Below, in pieces: positions 6,608 through 7,667 of a DNA stretch of 7,667 nt (position 1 is its first letter; each line of letters opens with the position of its first letter). Made by a program: the position numbers and the translations under genes. The DNA is from Oscillospiraceae bacterium (GTDB lineage Bacteria > Bacillota > Clostridia > Oscillospirales > CAG-272): assembly GCA_009779295.1 (NCBI GenBank), contig WREN01000102.1, forward strand, positions 1 through 7,667, written 5' to 3'. The notes beneath the pieces are model-generated. The model saw only the letters and a program-made list of their open reading frames with translations, was not told the origin of the DNA and made no database searches.

Positions 6608-7396
6608 TTAAAATTGTATCGGCCACGCGCCCCTTCCGAGATAACAGCTAAAACCCGGCAACGAGATTTTCAACGCCTGCGCGGCGCAAATCACCGCGCA
6701 CAATCCAAGATACCACCAATCGCTGATCTGATATGTCTTGCCGATTTCATCGTAAGGAGACATCTCGGTCGTAAGGATTTCCCGTTCAACCAACTTTTCT
6801 AAGCAGGATTGAATCACTTCATCGGTATATTCCGCGTTTATGAGAGCGGATTTAATCATTTCGAAGTTCGCCGGTCCGAATACTTTACGGCGGAGTATTG
6901 CGAATAATACTTCAAGTATCCCCGGTTCTGAAAGAAGCTCGAATAAATTCTGCGCAAAGCCTGCCGTTTCAAGATTGACGGACTGCCAGAACTCCCGTTT
7001 AACGAAGTTACCGTAGCCGTTAGGTATCAAAAATGAATACCCGTTCTCATTGCAGTTGTGCGAAGCGTGAGCCAACTTCCCAATTTGGGGCTGCATGAGT
7101 CCGTCGTGCAAGGCGTGGTAAATGTTGAACGCCCTGTCAAACCCCTGAGACTGTCTGCTGTCGAAAATATAATCGTGGACGGAATCGCAAATGCTCGCGC
7201 TTACATTCCGTCCGAACAACTTGTCTACCGAAACATTTAAAAAATCGGCAATCGCGGGAAGTAATTCCGCATCCGGCGCACCGCCGTTCTCCCATTTGCT
7301 GACAGCTTGCGCCGAAACCCCGACGGCGTTCGCGAGTTCCTCCTGCGTAGAACCTTTCGCTTTTCTGAATTCCAATATGTTTTGACCTATTGACAT
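6608..7396 (-). CDS. HTH (XRE-type) transcriptional regulator with a probable C-terminal winged-helix region
   Basis: The 262-residue protein starts at the ATG at 7396, where GGAGG lies 9 nt upstream. An in-frame upstream ATG at 7486 would add a basic, low-quality extension running over the promoter and was rejected. Residues 4-62 form a Cro/C1-type HTH domain: ILEFRKAKG, TQEELANAVGVSAQAVSKWENG as the helix-turn-helix, then LPAIADFLNVSVDKLFG. The rest (about 65-262) is not a domain I can name. Residues 160-225 look like a winged helix: a helical FAILRRKVFG segment, a helix with SCLEKLVEREIL, then a GKTYQIS strand. The architecture resembles clostridial regulators of unknown ligand. The last 35 residues are aromatic and Cys-rich (WWYLGLCAVICAA...) and may pack as a hydrophobic helix. 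It lies immediately upstream of the SBP operon on the same strand, so it may control it or itself; this is positional inference. Confidence 0.88.
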   Translation of the reverse strand: MSIGQNILEFRKAKGSTQEELANAVGVSAQAVSKWENGGAPDAELLPAIADFLNVSVDKLFGRNVSASICDSVHDYIFDSRQSQGFDRAFNIYHALHDGLMQPQIGKLAHASHNCNENGYSFLIPNGYGNFVKREFWQSVNLETAGFAQNLFELLSEPGILEVLFAILRRKVFGPANFEMIKSALINAEYTDEVIQSCLEKLVEREILTTEMSPYDEIGKTYQISDWWYLGLCAVICAAQALKISLPGFSCYLGRGAWPIQF

Positions 7397-7405
7397 TTTA
7401 TAAAA

Positions 7406-7467
7406 CCTCCGTTTATAATATTTTATAATTCTATTATAACACAAACGTCGGTTGAGTACAACGGAGG
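7406..7467 (-). promoter_or_regulatory. Promoter of the HTH gene flanked by an inverted repeat that includes the ribosome binding site
   Basis: On the minus strand TTGTAC (7461-7456) is 17 nt from TATAAT (7438-7433), extended by TGT. AACGGAGG (7413-7406), which is the ribosome binding site, has an exact 8-base complement CCTCCGTT at 7467-7460, next to the -35 box. A shorter dyad GTTG-AGTA-CAAC (7451-7462) overlaps the -35 box and could be an operator. The promoter is convincing; the role of the repeats is inference. Confidence 0.65.
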
Positions 7468-7578
7468 CTTTTTTGATATTTTTCAACTTTTATTTTATTC
7501 AAATTATTTCCCAACCATTTAAATTCTCGCGGTACTTAATTAGTAACAAAGCATTCCTGTAATGAATGAAAAACGACT

Positions 7579-7607
7579 TTGAAAAAAATAAAAACCTTTG
7601 ATAATAT
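7579..7607 (+). promoter_or_regulatory. Probable promoter of the right-edge gene
   Basis: TTGAAA (7579-7584) is followed by TAATAT (7602-7607) with 17 nt between. GATAAT at 7600-7605 is an alternative -10 with a short 15-nt spacer. The leader would be about 35 nt long and A-rich, ending in a strong ribosome binding site. Confidence 0.5.
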
Positions 7608-7648
7608 AGATATATAAAAAAACATATCGAAATCAAAGGAGACAGAAA

Positions 7649-7667
7649 ATGAAAAAAGGAATAAACG
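7649..7667 (+). CDS. Start of an unidentified gene, cut by the window edge
   Basis: An ATG at 7649 follows AAAGGAGA (7635-7642) with 6 nt spacing and a plausible promoter upstream. Only six codons are visible (Met-Lys-Lys-Gly-Ile-Asn). Such a Lys-Lys beginning would fit a signal peptide, but this is too short to judge. Confidence 0.6.

Larger units (their letters stand above)
7397..7648. other. Divergent intergenic region, AT-rich
   Basis: This 252-bp stretch separates the HTH start from the plus-strand gene at the right edge. It holds the HTH promoter and its inverted repeat on the left, and a probable plus-strand promoter and ribosome binding site on the right. Between about 7490 and 7575 I see nothing codable or structured; the reading frames are short and interrupted. 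Confidence 0.7.

Noticed and set aside
7490..7575. Possible small RNA or riboswitch in the right-hand intergenic region
   Set aside because: The sequence is AT-rich with no stable stems or recognisable conserved core.

Overview
The window looks like chromosomal DNA from an anaerobic Gram-positive bacterium, most likely a Clostridia-class Bacillota. The reasons are moderate GC, strong GGAGG-type ribosome binding sites, extended -10 promoters (TGnTATAAT), lipobox lipoproteins, and a HTH/rhodanese/solute-binding-protein repertoire typical of gut Clostridia. The assignment to class is inference; nothing here fixes a genus.

Layout from left to right. A solute-binding lipoprotein gene (SBP3) runs off the left edge on the minus strand (1-992). 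It shares a 74-bp divergent intergenic region with a small plus-strand rhodanese lipoprotein (1067-1507). A 110-bp compound palindrome (1508-1617) fills the convergent gap exactly. A block of four minus-strand genes follows, listed here in transcription order: SBP1 (6535-5090), SBP2 (5066-3618), rtcB RNA ligase (3611-2430) and a DUF368 polytopic membrane protein (2437-1616). Gaps within the block are 23 bp, 6 bp and an 8-bp overlap, and the only clear promoter lies ahead of SBP1, so it reads as one operon ending at the palindrome. Upstream is a minus-strand HTH regulator (7396-6608) with its own promoter. A 252-bp divergent region then leads to the first six codons of a plus-strand gene at the right edge.

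The three SBPs are paralogues that share an N-terminal signature and a DxNxDG calcium-type loop. No permease or ATPase gene is in view, so any transporter partner is outside the window or encoded elsewhere. DUF368 proteins have been identified as polyprenyl-phosphate (C55-P) transporters and RtcB is an RNA repair/splicing ligase. Why they share an operon with nutrient-sensing lipoproteins is not apparent from sequence. The HTH gene may regulate the operon, but this is only positional.

Most of the window is ordinary. The parts most worth a second look are the palindrome, whose two halves keep a hairpin while changing its sequence; the inverted repeat that could mask the HTH gene's ribosome binding site; the unusual SBP-SBP-rtcB-DUF368 operon; and the patchy DNA conservation between SBP1 and SBP2. 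I found no RNA gene, CRISPR array, transposase or recognisable defence system.
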